This document shows, one piece after another, positions 44,366 through 52,680 of a DNA stretch of 64,000 nucleotides (position 1 is its first letter; each line of letters begins with the position of its first letter). The DNA is from Rhodospirillales bacterium (GTDB lineage Bacteria; Pseudomonadota; Alphaproteobacteria; Rhodospirillales; Defluviicoccaceae), in the NCBI GenBank assembly GCA_016712595.1, contig JADJQT010000002.1, positions 124,001-188,000 of the forward strand, read 5' to 3'. Position numbers and translations under genes: made by a program. A model generated the notes under the pieces. It made no database searches, was not told where the DNA came from, and saw nothing but the letters and a program-made list of their open reading frames with translations.

Positions 44366-44524
44366 ATGATTCCTGACGCGTTGAATGGCGCTATAATCCT
44401 TAGCGTCATCGATTTTTTCTTAAGCTTCTTCATCATCGCCGGCATCGGCATCTTGCTAGCAGGCTTTCCATACCTGAATCGATTGGGTTCTGTGTCAGAC
44501 AAAGACCTGAAAGCCGGTCATTAA
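44366..44524 (+). CDS. Small membrane protein, putative decarboxylase gamma-like subunit, 52 aa
   Basis: A 52-residue protein starting MIPDALNGAIILSVIDFFLS, with one strong TM segment (about residues 9-34, rich in Ile/Leu/Phe) and a short charged tail (VSDKDLKAGH). It stops 24 bases before the ATG of the sodium-pump beta subunit, and GGGGAG precedes that ATG, so the two are surely one operon. Na+-translocating decarboxylases contain a small single-TM gamma subunit that holds the complex together, and this peptide has the right size and place. Sequence similarity to known gamma subunits is not evident by eye, so the assignment is by context. Confidence 0.6.
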   Translation: MIPDALNGAIILSVIDFFLSFFIIAGIGILLAGFPYLNRLGSVSDKDLKAGH

Positions 44525-44548
44525 TAATCAGGATGGGGAGTAACAAGC

Positions 44549-45679
44549 ATGTGGGATCAAACGCTCGTTTTCTTGCAGGCGCTGCTCGATCAAACCGGAG
44601 CTGCAAAGTTCTGGTGGGGCAATGCACTCATGATCGCCATTGGCTGCACCATGATCTATCTTGCATTGGCGAAGAAGTATGAACCATTCTTATTGATCGG
44701 CATCGGCTTTGCGTGCGTTGTCTCCAATGTTCCTGGTTCCGATCTCATTCTGCCAGGTGGATTGTTCAATTACGCCTACCAAGGTGTGGCGCTCCTGATC
44801 ATTCCACCGCTGATCTTTCTCGGCGTTGGTGCAATGACCGATTTCGGTCCGATGATCGCCAATCCCAAGCTGGTCATTCTCGGTGCGGGGGCACACCTCG
44901 GTATCTTTGTCGCGTTGATCGGCGCCAAAGCCCTCGGCTTCTCCATCTCCGAGTCCGGCGCGATCGGCATCATCGGCGGCGCCGATGGCCCAATGGCGAT
45001 CTTCGTGACGATGAAGCTCGCTCCCCACCTGCTGCCGCAGATTTCGGTCGCCGCCTATTCTTACATGGCGCTCATGCCGCTGATTCAGCCGCCGGTCATG
45101 CGGCTGCTGACGTCGAAGAAGGAACGCGAGATGGGCATGCCGCAAATGCGTTCGGTCACCCGCCTCGAAAAGATCGTCTTTCCGGTCGTCATGGCGATTA
45201 TCGTCAATATGTTTTTCCCACCGGTTGCACCGCTCATCACCATGCTCATGCTGGGCAATCTGCTGAAAGAAGTGCTGATGGTCGACCGCTTGGCGCGAAC
45301 GGCCGGTGGTGGACTGATGAACGTCATCACCATCACCCTGACCTTGGCGATCGGCTCCACCATGGCGGCCGATACCTTCGTTACCCTCAAGACCCTTGAG
45401 ATCGTCTTCCTCGGACTGATCGCGTTTATCTTCGGCACCGGCTCGGGCGTGCTGACGGCGAGGATCATGAACCTGTTCATGAGCAACAAGATCAATCCGC
45501 TCCTCGGCTCCGCCGGTATCGCCTCCGTGCCGATCGCCGCGCGCGTTGCCCATGTCGTCGCCAACAAGGCCAATCCGGAGAATTTCCTGATCTATCACGC
45601 GATGGGACCCAATCTCGCCGGCGTGTTCGGGACGGCCATTTCCGGCGGCATCATGCTGGCGCTGCTGGGCGTGCGATAG
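44549..45679 (+). CDS. Na+-translocating decarboxylase, beta subunit (OadB/GcdB/MmdB type)
   Basis: A 376-residue polytopic inner-membrane protein that couples carboxyl-group removal from biotin to Na+ export. Signature stretches are LPGGLFNYAYQGVALLIIPP, GVGAMTDFGPMIANPK, and the key Asp in ESGAIGIIGGADGPMAI. Conserved polar residues lie in the C-terminal ENFLIYHAMGPNLAGVFGTA, after NKINPLLGSAGIASVPIAAR. Length matches the family. The carboxyltransferase alpha subunit and biotin carrier normally encoded next to it are absent, so the substrate (oxaloacetate, glutaconyl-, methylmalonyl-CoA or malonate) cannot be told. The small TM peptide before it may be the gamma-like subunit. Confidence 0.9.
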   Translation: MWDQTLVFLQALLDQTGAAKFWWGNALMIAIGCTMIYLALAKKYEPFLLIGIGFACVVSNVPGSDLILPGGLFNYAYQGVALLIIPPLIFLGVGAMTDFGPMIANPKLVILGAGAHLGIFVALIGAKALGFSISESGAIGIIGGADGPMAIFVTMKLAPHLLPQISVAAYSYMALMPLIQPPVMRLLTSKKEREMGMPQMRSVTRLEKIVFPVVMAIIVNMFFPPVAPLITMLMLGNLLKEVLMVDRLARTAGGGLMNVITITLTLAIGSTMAADTFVTLKTLEIVFLGLIAFIFGTGSGVLTARIMNLFMSNKINPLLGSAGIASVPIAARVAHVVANKANPENFLIYHAMGPNLAGVFGTAISGGIMLALLGVR

Positions 45680-45807
45680 GGTCGGATCAAATGCATTCGT
45701 TCCCGGGTGAGGCAAATCCCCGCCCGGGTCCGAATTTCTTGGCGGACGGCGGCGTGTTGCGCCCGGCTACTTGCGCCGGGCGGGATACCAGGATCACCTT
45801 GAAGTCC

Positions 45808-47394
45808 ATGATCAGGTTAAGGCACAGGACCGAGCAGCCGCGGTTGCGGCGGCGGCGAGATGGGGCCGCCTACGCGGGGCGGGTGTGGCCCTATCTCGCC
45901 GCCGCGATCGTAACGGCGCTCGCGCTCTGCCTTGCCCTGTTGATCAAAAAGGAACTCTACGTCGCCAATGTCGCGCTGATCTTTCTCGCCGGCGTCGTCC
46001 TGTGCGCCGCCCGCTGGGGGTTGCCGCCCGCGCTCCTGGCCTGCGCACTGAGCAGCGTTTCGCTCAACTTTTTCTTCTTTCCGCCGTTGCACAATCTGGC
46101 GGTGCGGGAGCCCGAGAACATCGTTGCCGTCATCACCTTCGTTGGTGTCGCCATCTTCGTCGGCCGCCTGACCGCGCGCGCCCGCACGACAGCAACGCTG
46201 GCCGAACGTCGGGCAGCGGTGAACGCGGAGCTTTACGCGTTCGCCCGCCAGCTCAGCACCGTCGACGACCTCGATGAGCTGTTGACGCTCACGGTCCGGC
46301 ATATCGCCGCGACGCTCGGGGTCAACGCCATTCTTCTGCTGGCGGAGGAAGACGCCATGACCGTCCGCGCCGCGGCCCCGCCGACGGTCTCGATCGAGCC
46401 GCGCGACCTGGCACAGGCCAGGCGCTCCCTCGCCCTGCAGCGCGGTGCAACCGATGATGATGCCGCGGCCTCGGCGACATACCTGTTCCTGCCGCTGCGA
46501 ATCGCGACAACCACGGTGGGCGTCGTCGGACTCACGCGTGATGCACGCCCCCCGTCGTTGGACGCTGACGACCGCAACTTTGTCGAGGCGATTGCCGATC
46601 AGGTTGCCGTCGCCATCGAACGATCCTTGCTGGCGGCCGATGTCGAGCGGGCACGGGTGATGGCCGAGACGGAGAGCCTGCGCTCGGCGATGCTGTCGTC
46701 GATCTCGCACGATCTGAAGACGCCGCTTGCGTCCATCCTCGGTGCGGCCACGAGCCTCGGCTGCTACAGCTCCTACTTCGAGCAGCAGGAGCGCGAGGAC
46801 CTGGTTGCGACCATCCGCGAGGAAGCCGAACGGATGAGCTGCTTCATCGCTAATCTCCTCGATATCACCCGGGTGGAATCGGGCACCTTACAGGTGATGC
46901 GGGAGGCAACCGACGTCGAGGAAGTGATCGGCGCCGCGGTACGCCGGGCGCGTCGCCTCCTCAGCCGCCACCGGCTCCAGCTCAGCATCGCGCCCGACCT
47001 GCCGATGCTCGCGATCGACGGCGTTCTCCTCGAGCAGACCCTTTTCAACCTGCTCGACAACGCAGCCAAATATTCACCCGATCGATCGACGATCACCATA
47101 GAAGCACGCTGGGTCGACGATCGCGTCATGATCAAGATCACCGACGAGGGCCTAGGAATCCACCCGCCGGACGTCCGGCGCATTTTCGAGAAGTTCTATC
47201 GCTCGGAGCACGGCAGGCGGCAACGCGCCGGAACCGGCCTTGGGCTTGCCATCTGTCGCGGGTTCGTCGAGGCGATGGGCGGGCGGATCATCGCCGGCAA
47301 CCGGACCGACCGGCCTGGTGCGGTCTTCATGATCGGATTTACGCGACCGGACAGTGGCACGGTGCCCTGCGATTTGGGGGTGGACGATGACTGA
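45808..47394 (+). CDS. KdpD-like sensor histidine kinase lacking the KdpD/Usp front
   Basis: A 528-residue membrane kinase corresponding to the C-terminal two-thirds of KdpD. Four TM segments (DUF4118; about residues 20-125; VSLNFFFFPPLHNLAVREPE) are followed by GAF (about 145-285), HisKA with the His in SSISHDLKTPLASILGAATS, and HATPase (NLLDNAAKYSPD; DEGLGI; GTGLGLAICRG). The cytoplasmic N-terminal KdpD and universal-stress-protein domains of canonical KdpD are missing. I chose ATG 45808, just before the basic stretch that leads into the first TM; an ATG at 45691 would add 39 unremarkable residues. Its stop overlaps the regulator's ATG. No kdpFABC potassium pump is present, so the regulon may differ. 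Confidence 0.87.
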   Translation: MIRLRHRTEQPRLRRRRDGAAYAGRVWPYLAAAIVTALALCLALLIKKELYVANVALIFLAGVVLCAARWGLPPALLACALSSVSLNFFFFPPLHNLAVREPENIVAVITFVGVAIFVGRLTARARTTATLAERRAAVNAELYAFARQLSTVDDLDELLTLTVRHIAATLGVNAILLLAEEDAMTVRAAAPPTVSIEPRDLAQARRSLALQRGATDDDAAASATYLFLPLRIATTTVGVVGLTRDARPPSLDADDRNFVEAIADQVAVAIERSLLAADVERARVMAETESLRSAMLSSISHDLKTPLASILGAATSLGCYSSYFEQQEREDLVATIREEAERMSCFIANLLDITRVESGTLQVMREATDVEEVIGAAVRRARRLLSRHRLQLSIAPDLPMLAIDGVLLEQTLFNLLDNAAKYSPDRSTITIEARWVDDRVMIKITDEGLGIHPPDVRRIFEKFYRSEHGRRQRAGTGLGLAICRGFVEAMGGRIIAGNRTDRPGAVFMIGFTRPDSGTVPCDLGVDDD

Positions 47395-48073
47395 TCCCGT
47401 AACCGTGCTCATCGTCGACGACGAGCCTCCGATCCGACGCTTTCTGCGCACCAGCTTGACGGCGCAGGGGTATCGGGTGGTGGAATCGGAAGCCGGCGGC
47501 GAGGCACTGGAACGTCTCCGTGGCAGCCCGCCGGATGTGATCGTCCTCGATCTCGGCCTGCCCGACATGGACGGGCTTGAGGTGATCCGCTCGATCCGCC
47601 GCCATTCGGCCGTGCCGGTCATCGTCCTGTCGTCCCGCGGCGACGAAAAAGGCAAGGTCCAAGCGCTCGATTTCGGTGCCGACGACTACGTTACCAAGCC
47701 GTTCGGCATGGATGAACTGATCGCGCGGATCCGTACCGCCATCCGGCACCGCTACCATCAGCAGGGCGAGCGCTCGGTTTACAGCAACGGCGTCCTGTCT
47801 GTGGATCTCGTCCGCAGGATCGTTCGCGTCAACAACGAAGAAATCAAGCTGTCGCGCAAGGAATATGACATTCTTTCTCTTCTCGTCGCCCACGCCGGCA
47901 AGGTTCTGACCCACCAGTTTCTCCTGCGCGAAATCTGGAGGACGCCGACAGACGTGCAGTACCTGAGGATCTACATCAAGCAGCTTCGCCAGAAGATCGA
48001 GCCAGTGCCGCAGGAGCCGCGCTACATCCTCACGGAAATGGGCGTCGGCTATCGGTTGCACGAACCGGACTGA
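47387..48073 (+). CDS. KdpE-like OmpR-family response regulator
   Basis: A 228-residue regulator. Receiver: LIVDDEPPIRRFLRTSL, phospho-Asp in VIVLDLGLPDMDGLEVI, Lys in DDYVTKPFGMDELIARI. Winged helix: IKLSRKEYDILSLLVAHAGK, LREIWRTPTDVQYLRIYIKQ, YILTEMGVGYRL. All match KdpE. The ATG overlaps the end of the kinase gene by eight bases (ATGACTGA), so the pair is coupled. The target is unknown; the Na+-decarboxylase genes just upstream on the same strand are a reasonable candidate. Confidence 0.9.
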   Translation: MTDPVTVLIVDDEPPIRRFLRTSLTAQGYRVVESEAGGEALERLRGSPPDVIVLDLGLPDMDGLEVIRSIRRHSAVPVIVLSSRGDEKGKVQALDFGADDYVTKPFGMDELIARIRTAIRHRYHQQGERSVYSNGVLSVDLVRRIVRVNNEEIKLSRKEYDILSLLVAHAGKVLTHQFLLREIWRTPTDVQYLRIYIKQLRQKIEPVPQEPRYILTEMGVGYRLHEPD

Positions 48074-48123
48074 CTCGCGCCATCGTGAGCGGGGGTTCGA
48101 TGCCATCCCGGGCATTGACGCCC

Positions 48124-48147
48124 TTCGATATTTCTAATATTTTCGAA
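48124..48147. promoter_or_regulatory. Putative ArsR operator
   Basis: An imperfect AT-rich palindrome with TTCGA at 48124-48128 and TCGAA at 48143-48147 directly precedes the arsR ATG. ArsR-type repressors bind such sites and release them on arsenite binding. The palindrome is imperfect in its centre. Confidence 0.45.
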
Positions 48148-48149
48148 TC

Positions 48150-48548
48150 ATGGAAATGAAGATCGCCATCGGTGCGCTCGGCGCGCTTGCCCAGGAGCAC
48201 CGCCTGACGGTGTTCCGGCTGCTGGTTTGCGAAGGCCCGAGCGGACTGCCGGCCGGCGAGATCGCCGATCGCATCGCCGTGCCGCCGTCGACCCTGTCGC
48301 ACCATCTGGCGCAACTGGAACGCGCGGGACTGCTGCGCTCATGGCGGGTCGAACGACGAATTTTCTACGCCGTCGACATCGAGGGGACACGCCGGCTGGT
48401 TGCGTTCCTGACCGAGGACTGCTGCCAGGGGCGCCCGGAAATTTGCGGATTCAAGCGGGGAGGAGGCTCGCATGACGATTACGATCTACCACAATCCCAA
48501 GTGCGGGACGTCGCGGAACGTCCTTGCGATGATCCGGAACTCGGGTGA
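48150..48548 (+). CDS. arsR: ArsR-family metalloregulator
   Basis: A 132-residue winged-helix repressor of the arsenic operon. Core: ALAQEHRLTVFRLLVCEGPS, then IADRIAVPPSTLSHHLAQLE, then LLRSWRVERRIFYAVDI. Two adjacent cysteines near the C-terminus (TEDCCQGRPEICGF) and a third in PEIC are the likely arsenite ligands, as in C-terminal-site ArsR proteins of alphaproteobacteria. The last 25 residues overlap arsC by 77 bases, which is unusual; family members normally end near PEIC, so a late indel may have extended the frame. Confidence 0.87.
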   Translation: MEMKIAIGALGALAQEHRLTVFRLLVCEGPSGLPAGEIADRIAVPPSTLSHHLAQLERAGLLRSWRVERRIFYAVDIEGTRRLVAFLTEDCCQGRPEICGFKRGGGSHDDYDLPQSQVRDVAERPCDDPELG

Positions 48549-48894
48549 GGAGCCGCGCGTCGTCGAGTACCTGAAGACGCCGCCTGGCCGCGCCGAACTC
48601 GTCGATTTGATCTCTCGCGCCGGCATGACGCCGCGGGATCTGTTGCGGCGTAAAGGTACGCCCTACGATGATCTCGGCCTCGACGATCCGACGATCGGCG
48701 AAGACGCGCTGATCGATGCCATGATCGAGCATCCGATCCTGATCAACCGGCCGATTGTCGTAACCCCTCTCGGCGTGAAGCTCTGTCGACCGTCCGAGGC
48801 GGTCCTCGACATTCTGCCGAACCCCCAGCGCGGCGCCTTCGTCAAGGAGGACGGCGAAGTCGTCGCCGATGCGAGCGGGCACAGGGTCCGATAG
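48472..48894 (+). CDS. arsC: Arsenate reductase, glutaredoxin-coupled
   Basis: A 140-residue ArsC that reduces arsenate to arsenite with glutathione/glutaredoxin. The catalytic Cys is in YHNPKCGTSRN. Further family motifs are VEYLKTPPGRAELVDLI, LLRRKGTPYDDLGL, and HPILINRPIVVTPLGVKLCR, with the Arg residues that bind the oxyanion. Its product would be expelled by the Acr3 pump or methylated by ArsM encoded downstream. GGGAGGAGG precedes the ATG. Confidence 0.94.
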   Translation: MTITIYHNPKCGTSRNVLAMIRNSGEEPRVVEYLKTPPGRAELVDLISRAGMTPRDLLRRKGTPYDDLGLDDPTIGEDALIDAMIEHPILINRPIVVTPLGVKLCRPSEAVLDILPNPQRGAFVKEDGEVVADASGHRVR

Positions 48895-48963
48895 CGTTCG
48901 CGGCAGGGTGCGCTTGCCCGCTCGCGCGCACGCGTGGCTGGGAATAAAACAAAAGGAGAAACC

Positions 48964-50055
48964 ATGGGCGCGAACGATATCGCGGTGACGGCCGGCGAGC
49001 AGGCGCGTGAGTCCTCGAAGCGGCGGCCGGCGCTCGGGCTGTTCGAGCGCTACCTGACGGGGTGGGTGGCGCTGTGCATCGTCGCCGGGATTGCCCTCGG
49101 CCACTGGTTGCCGGCGCCATTCCAGGCAATTGGGCGTGCCGAGATTGCCCGGGTCAATCTGCCGGTGGCCGCGTTGATCTGGCTGATGGTCATTCCGATG
49201 TTGCTCAAGATCGACATCGGCGCCTTGCATCAGGTCAAGCAGCACTGGCGCGGCATCGGTGTGACGCTGTTCATCAACTGGGCGGTCAAGCCGTTCTCGA
49301 TGGCGCTTTTGGGCTGGCTGTTCATTGGCCATCTGTTCCGGCCCTGGCTGCCCGCCGACCAGATCGAGTCCTATATCGCCGGGCTGATCATCCTCGCCGC
49401 CGCCCCGTGCACGGCGATGGTGTTCGTCTGGTCAAATCTTTGCGACGGCGAGCCGCTGTTTACCCTCAGCCAGGTCGCGCTCAACGATACGATCATGGTC
49501 TTCGCGTTCGCGCCGATCGTGGGCTTTCTGCTCGGGCTGTCGTCGATTGCCGTACCTTGGGAAACGCTGGTGATCTCAGTGGTGATGTTCATCGTCATCC
49601 CGGTGATCGTAGCCCAGCTCTGGCGCCGTGCCTTACTGGCAAGAGGCGGCGCGGCACTCGAGCGCACGCTCGCGGCCCTGCATCCGCTCTCGCTGATCGC
49701 GCTGCTGGCGACGCTGGTCCTGTTGTTCGGCTTCCAGGGGGAGCAGATTCTCGCCCAGCCGCTGGTCATCTTGATGCTGGCGGCGCCGATCTTGATCCAG
49801 GTTTATTTCAACGCCGGTTTCGCCTATCTGCTCAACCGCCAGGTCGGCGTCGCCCACTGCGTTGCCGCGCCGTCCGCGCTGATCGGGGCATCGAACTTTT
49901 TCGAACTCGCCGTCGCCACCGCCATCGTGCTGTTCGGCTTCAACTCCGGCGCCGCGCTCGCCACCGTCGTTGGCGTCCTGGTCGAAGTGCCGGTGATGCT
50001 TTCCGTCGTCCGCATGACGATGCGGAGCAAAGCGTGGTATGAACGGGCTCGCTGA
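48964..50055 (+). CDS. acr3: Arsenite efflux permease, ACR3 family
   Basis: A 363-residue inner-membrane protein with about ten TM helices that expels arsenite. Signature regions: LFERYLTGWVALCIVAGIAL, LPVAALIWLMVIPMLLKIDI, WAVKPFSMALLGWLF, AAPCTAMVFVWSNLCDGEPL with the functional Cys, LNDTIMVFAFAPIVGFLLG, and APSALIGASNFFELAVATAI. AAAAGGAGAA lies seven bases before the ATG at 48964. It is third in the arsR-arsC-acr3-arsM operon. Confidence 0.95.
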   Translation: MGANDIAVTAGEQARESSKRRPALGLFERYLTGWVALCIVAGIALGHWLPAPFQAIGRAEIARVNLPVAALIWLMVIPMLLKIDIGALHQVKQHWRGIGVTLFINWAVKPFSMALLGWLFIGHLFRPWLPADQIESYIAGLIILAAAPCTAMVFVWSNLCDGEPLFTLSQVALNDTIMVFAFAPIVGFLLGLSSIAVPWETLVISVVMFIVIPVIVAQLWRRALLARGGAALERTLAALHPLSLIALLATLVLLFGFQGEQILAQPLVILMLAAPILIQVYFNAGFAYLLNRQVGVAHCVAAPSALIGASNFFELAVATAIVLFGFNSGAALATVVGVLVEVPVMLSVVRMTMRSKAWYERAR

Positions 50056-50126
50056 TTGCTGTCCGCAACGGTGCCGAGCCCGCGCGAGACGCCGTTTTTC
50101 GTCTGCGAGCTGAGGAGATAAGCGCC

Positions 50127-50936
50127 TTGAGCATGGAGACCGAGATCAAGCAGGTTGTGCGCGAGCGCTACGCCGCGGCCGCCGTGGTCAGGACGAGCTG
50201 CTGTGGTTCGAAGTCCCCCGCGGTTGCGAGCGGTCCCGATCTTGGCTTGAACATCATCGGTGACGCGTATCACCACGTCGACGGCTACCTCGCCGAGGCC
50301 GACCTTGGCGTTGGTTGTGGGGTGCCAACACACCACGCCGGTCTGAAGGAGGGGGACGTCGTCCTCGATCTCGGCTCCGGTGCCGGGATCGACGTCTTCG
50401 TCGCGCGCCGGATCGTCGGCGAGGCGGGGCGGGTCATCGGCGTCGATATGACCGCCGAGATGATTGCCCGTGCCCGGGAAAACGCCGCGAAACTCGGCTA
50501 CGAAAACGTCGAATTCCGCTTGGGCGAGATCGAAAGCCTGCCGGTGGACAGCGAGGCGGTCGATGCCGTCATCAGCAACTGCGTGCTGAACCTCGTTCCC
50601 AATAAGGCACGCGCGTTCGCTGAGATCTTCCGGGTGCTGCGGCGAGGCGCGCATTTCTGCGTCGCCGATATCGTCGCCACCGGTGAACTGCCGCCGCCGA
50701 TCAGAGAGGCCGCCGCTCTTTATGTCGGATGCATCGCCGGCGCGCTGCCCGTGAGCGATTATCTGCGCCTGATCGGGATGGCGGGGTTCGAGGACATCGA
50801 GGTCGCCGAAATCACCCCTGTCGATCTGCCCGATGATATCCTTGCCCCGCATGTCGAAGGACCCGATATCGCCGCGTTTCGGCGGAGCGGCGTCACGGTG
50901 CAAAGCATCACGGTGCGCGCGACGAAACCGGGGTAG
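50127..50936 (+). CDS. arsM: Arsenite S-adenosylmethionine methyltransferase
   Basis: A 269-residue methyltransferase that converts arsenite to methylated and volatile arsenicals. The SAM-binding motif is DVVLDLGSGAGIDVFVARRI, and GVDMTAEMIARAR continues the fold. Arsenic-binding cysteines are visible: the pair in RTSCCGSKSP, Cys in SNCVLNLVPNK (a family hallmark), and Cys in YVGCIAGALP. The start is TTG 50127 with GAGGAG nine bases upstream, or ATG 50133. Presence of both efflux and methylation makes this a double detoxification operon. Confidence 0.93.
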   Translation: MSMETEIKQVVRERYAAAAVVRTSCCGSKSPAVASGPDLGLNIIGDAYHHVDGYLAEADLGVGCGVPTHHAGLKEGDVVLDLGSGAGIDVFVARRIVGEAGRVIGVDMTAEMIARARENAAKLGYENVEFRLGEIESLPVDSEAVDAVISNCVLNLVPNKARAFAEIFRVLRRGAHFCVADIVATGELPPPIREAAALYVGCIAGALPVSDYLRLIGMAGFEDIEVAEITPVDLPDDILAPHVEGPDIAAFRRSGVTVQSITVRATKPG

Positions 50937-51017
50937 ACGGGGCCATCCTTGGAACACGCCGATTACGGTGGTCGGAACTTACCAACGACGGGCGAGCGGA
51001 CTGACGTCGCGTCGGCA

Positions 51018-52108
51018 TTATGATGCCGGTGGCGCTGGGGTGATCGCGAGGCCGGCCTTGCGCAGGCCGTCGGCCATGTGCTCGATGTGCGGGTCTGGCA
51101 CGTTCCAGATCCGCGCCATGTCCCAGAAGTGTTCGCGAACGTCCGGCTCGAGCCTCAGCGCCGCTTCGATCGCCGGCCGCGCCTCGTCGCTGTGGCCGCG
51201 TTCGCCGAGTATCATCGCCCGAAACAGAAACGACCAGAACCGGAAAATCTGTAGTTTTTCCACCTCCGCCAGCGCCCGCTGATAATCACCCTTCTGCTAG
51301 TAGGTGTAAATCAGGGGATCACGATACCACTGCGGGTACCCGGGATTGAGCGCGATCGCCTTGGTCACCAACGCAAATCCGCCGACTCCTTCTGGTATGT
51401 CCCGGTGGATTGTAAGGACAGGACAAACAGAGCCTTAAATCGTGCGAGATCCGTTACGATCTGGTCCGTAATCCCTTGCGCGAAATAGGCCTGATCGCGG
51501 TCGTTCCCTAAATTTGAGAAGGGAAGCACGGCGATCTTGGGCCGCCGAGGCAATTCCGTTGCGCCGTTTTCGCCAGACCAGGGCCAAGACGTCGAACCGA
51601 GCAGCTTCGCGCCAAGCCACCCACAGATCCCGAGAACGACGCCGGCCACGAGAGCAATCGCCAGCCAGGACGAGCGCGGTCTCGCGTCACCCGGTAGTAG
51701 CGGCATCGGTTGCGGATCGCTGTCCTGGCAGGCGAAATGCGGCACGTAGCCACCCTTGGGAATCGAGATGACGACCGGGTCCCGTTTTCCCGCAGTGTCA
51801 TAGCAGCTGTGGAGATCACGGCGCAGACGGCGCGCCTCGACGCGCACGACCGGATCGGATTGGGGGGCAAAATCGTCCGAGCGACCAAAAACGGCGAGCG
51901 CGATGGCGAACCCCTTTAGTTGGTCGGCACGGCCGGCGAGCGTCTCCTCCACGATGAAGCGAAGTAACTCGCGCCGGGCCGGGCTGGCCTGTAATGCCGG
52001 ATCCCCCAGGATACGCCGAATCTGCGCCCGCACTTCGTCGGGCGGCGGCTGTACGGGAACGCCCGCTTCCTCTGGTGCGGATGAGGCGATGGCCGAAGCA
52101 CTCATCAT
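51018..52108 (-). pseudogene. Broken TolB-like/TPR regulator of the adenylate-cyclase-associated type
   Basis: The 5' part (52108-51365) encodes an N-terminal DNA-binding-like region (ARRELLRFIVEETLAG; DPVVRVEARRLRRDL; VISIPKGGYVPHF), one TM (SSWLAIALVAGVVLGICGWL), and the start of a TolB-like domain (KIAVLPFSNLGNDRDQAYFA). After SLQSTGTYQKESADLRW the frame stops. A different frame then reads VTKAIALNPGYPQWYRDPLI, meets an in-frame TAG at 51298-51300, and resumes with ALAEVEKLQIFRFWS and a final TPR-like part to 51018. The usual middle (most TPRs) is deleted. This is a true decayed gene, with more damage than a single-base error explains. Confidence 0.7.
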
Positions 52109-52680
52109 TCGTCGCCCGACGGTCTCTCATCCCTGACCGATCATCCCTGACCGAGCTCACGCACGTCACGTGTGAAGCCGGTTGCTCCTTTCGGCCGCGA
52201 CCTCGAGTCTCTTAGACGAGCGTCCGCGCGAAAGAAAGGAAGTTCCCGCGCTGTTTCGGGCGGAGTTTGGGCGGTGCGAACATGTTCGCACCTACTGCGG
52301 GCGGCCTCGCCCAGGCTAGACATGGCTCGCCCGATTTTCGTTAGCCATTGGGATGGGTTCGGTGGCGAGCGTTGATCCTCTGGTCCGCCGGTTTACGCGG
52401 CGCGCATTATCAGTCATAAGAATCTACTCCAACGATTTAGAATAAGGCGTGGTGCGCCATAGCCACGTCGTCGGCGCGACACGTGCTGGGGCATTGGCAA
52501 AGTGTCGAGCGCTCCATGACCGGAAAGGGCGCCGAGTACCGCCAGATGCTGGGCGCGCTTGAGGGGAGGGGCGCATATTCAGATAATACGGGCACTGGCG
52601 AATCTGCGGGAAAGACTATCGGTCTATGATGGGAATGTGAAAATCACACTGGGTCTAACCGGAATGAGGGGAAAGCTCGC
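52109..52680. other. Intergenic region before the sulfatase gene
   Basis: About 570 bases without a supportable gene. No clear promoter boxes or repeats could be recognised. Confidence 0.4.
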
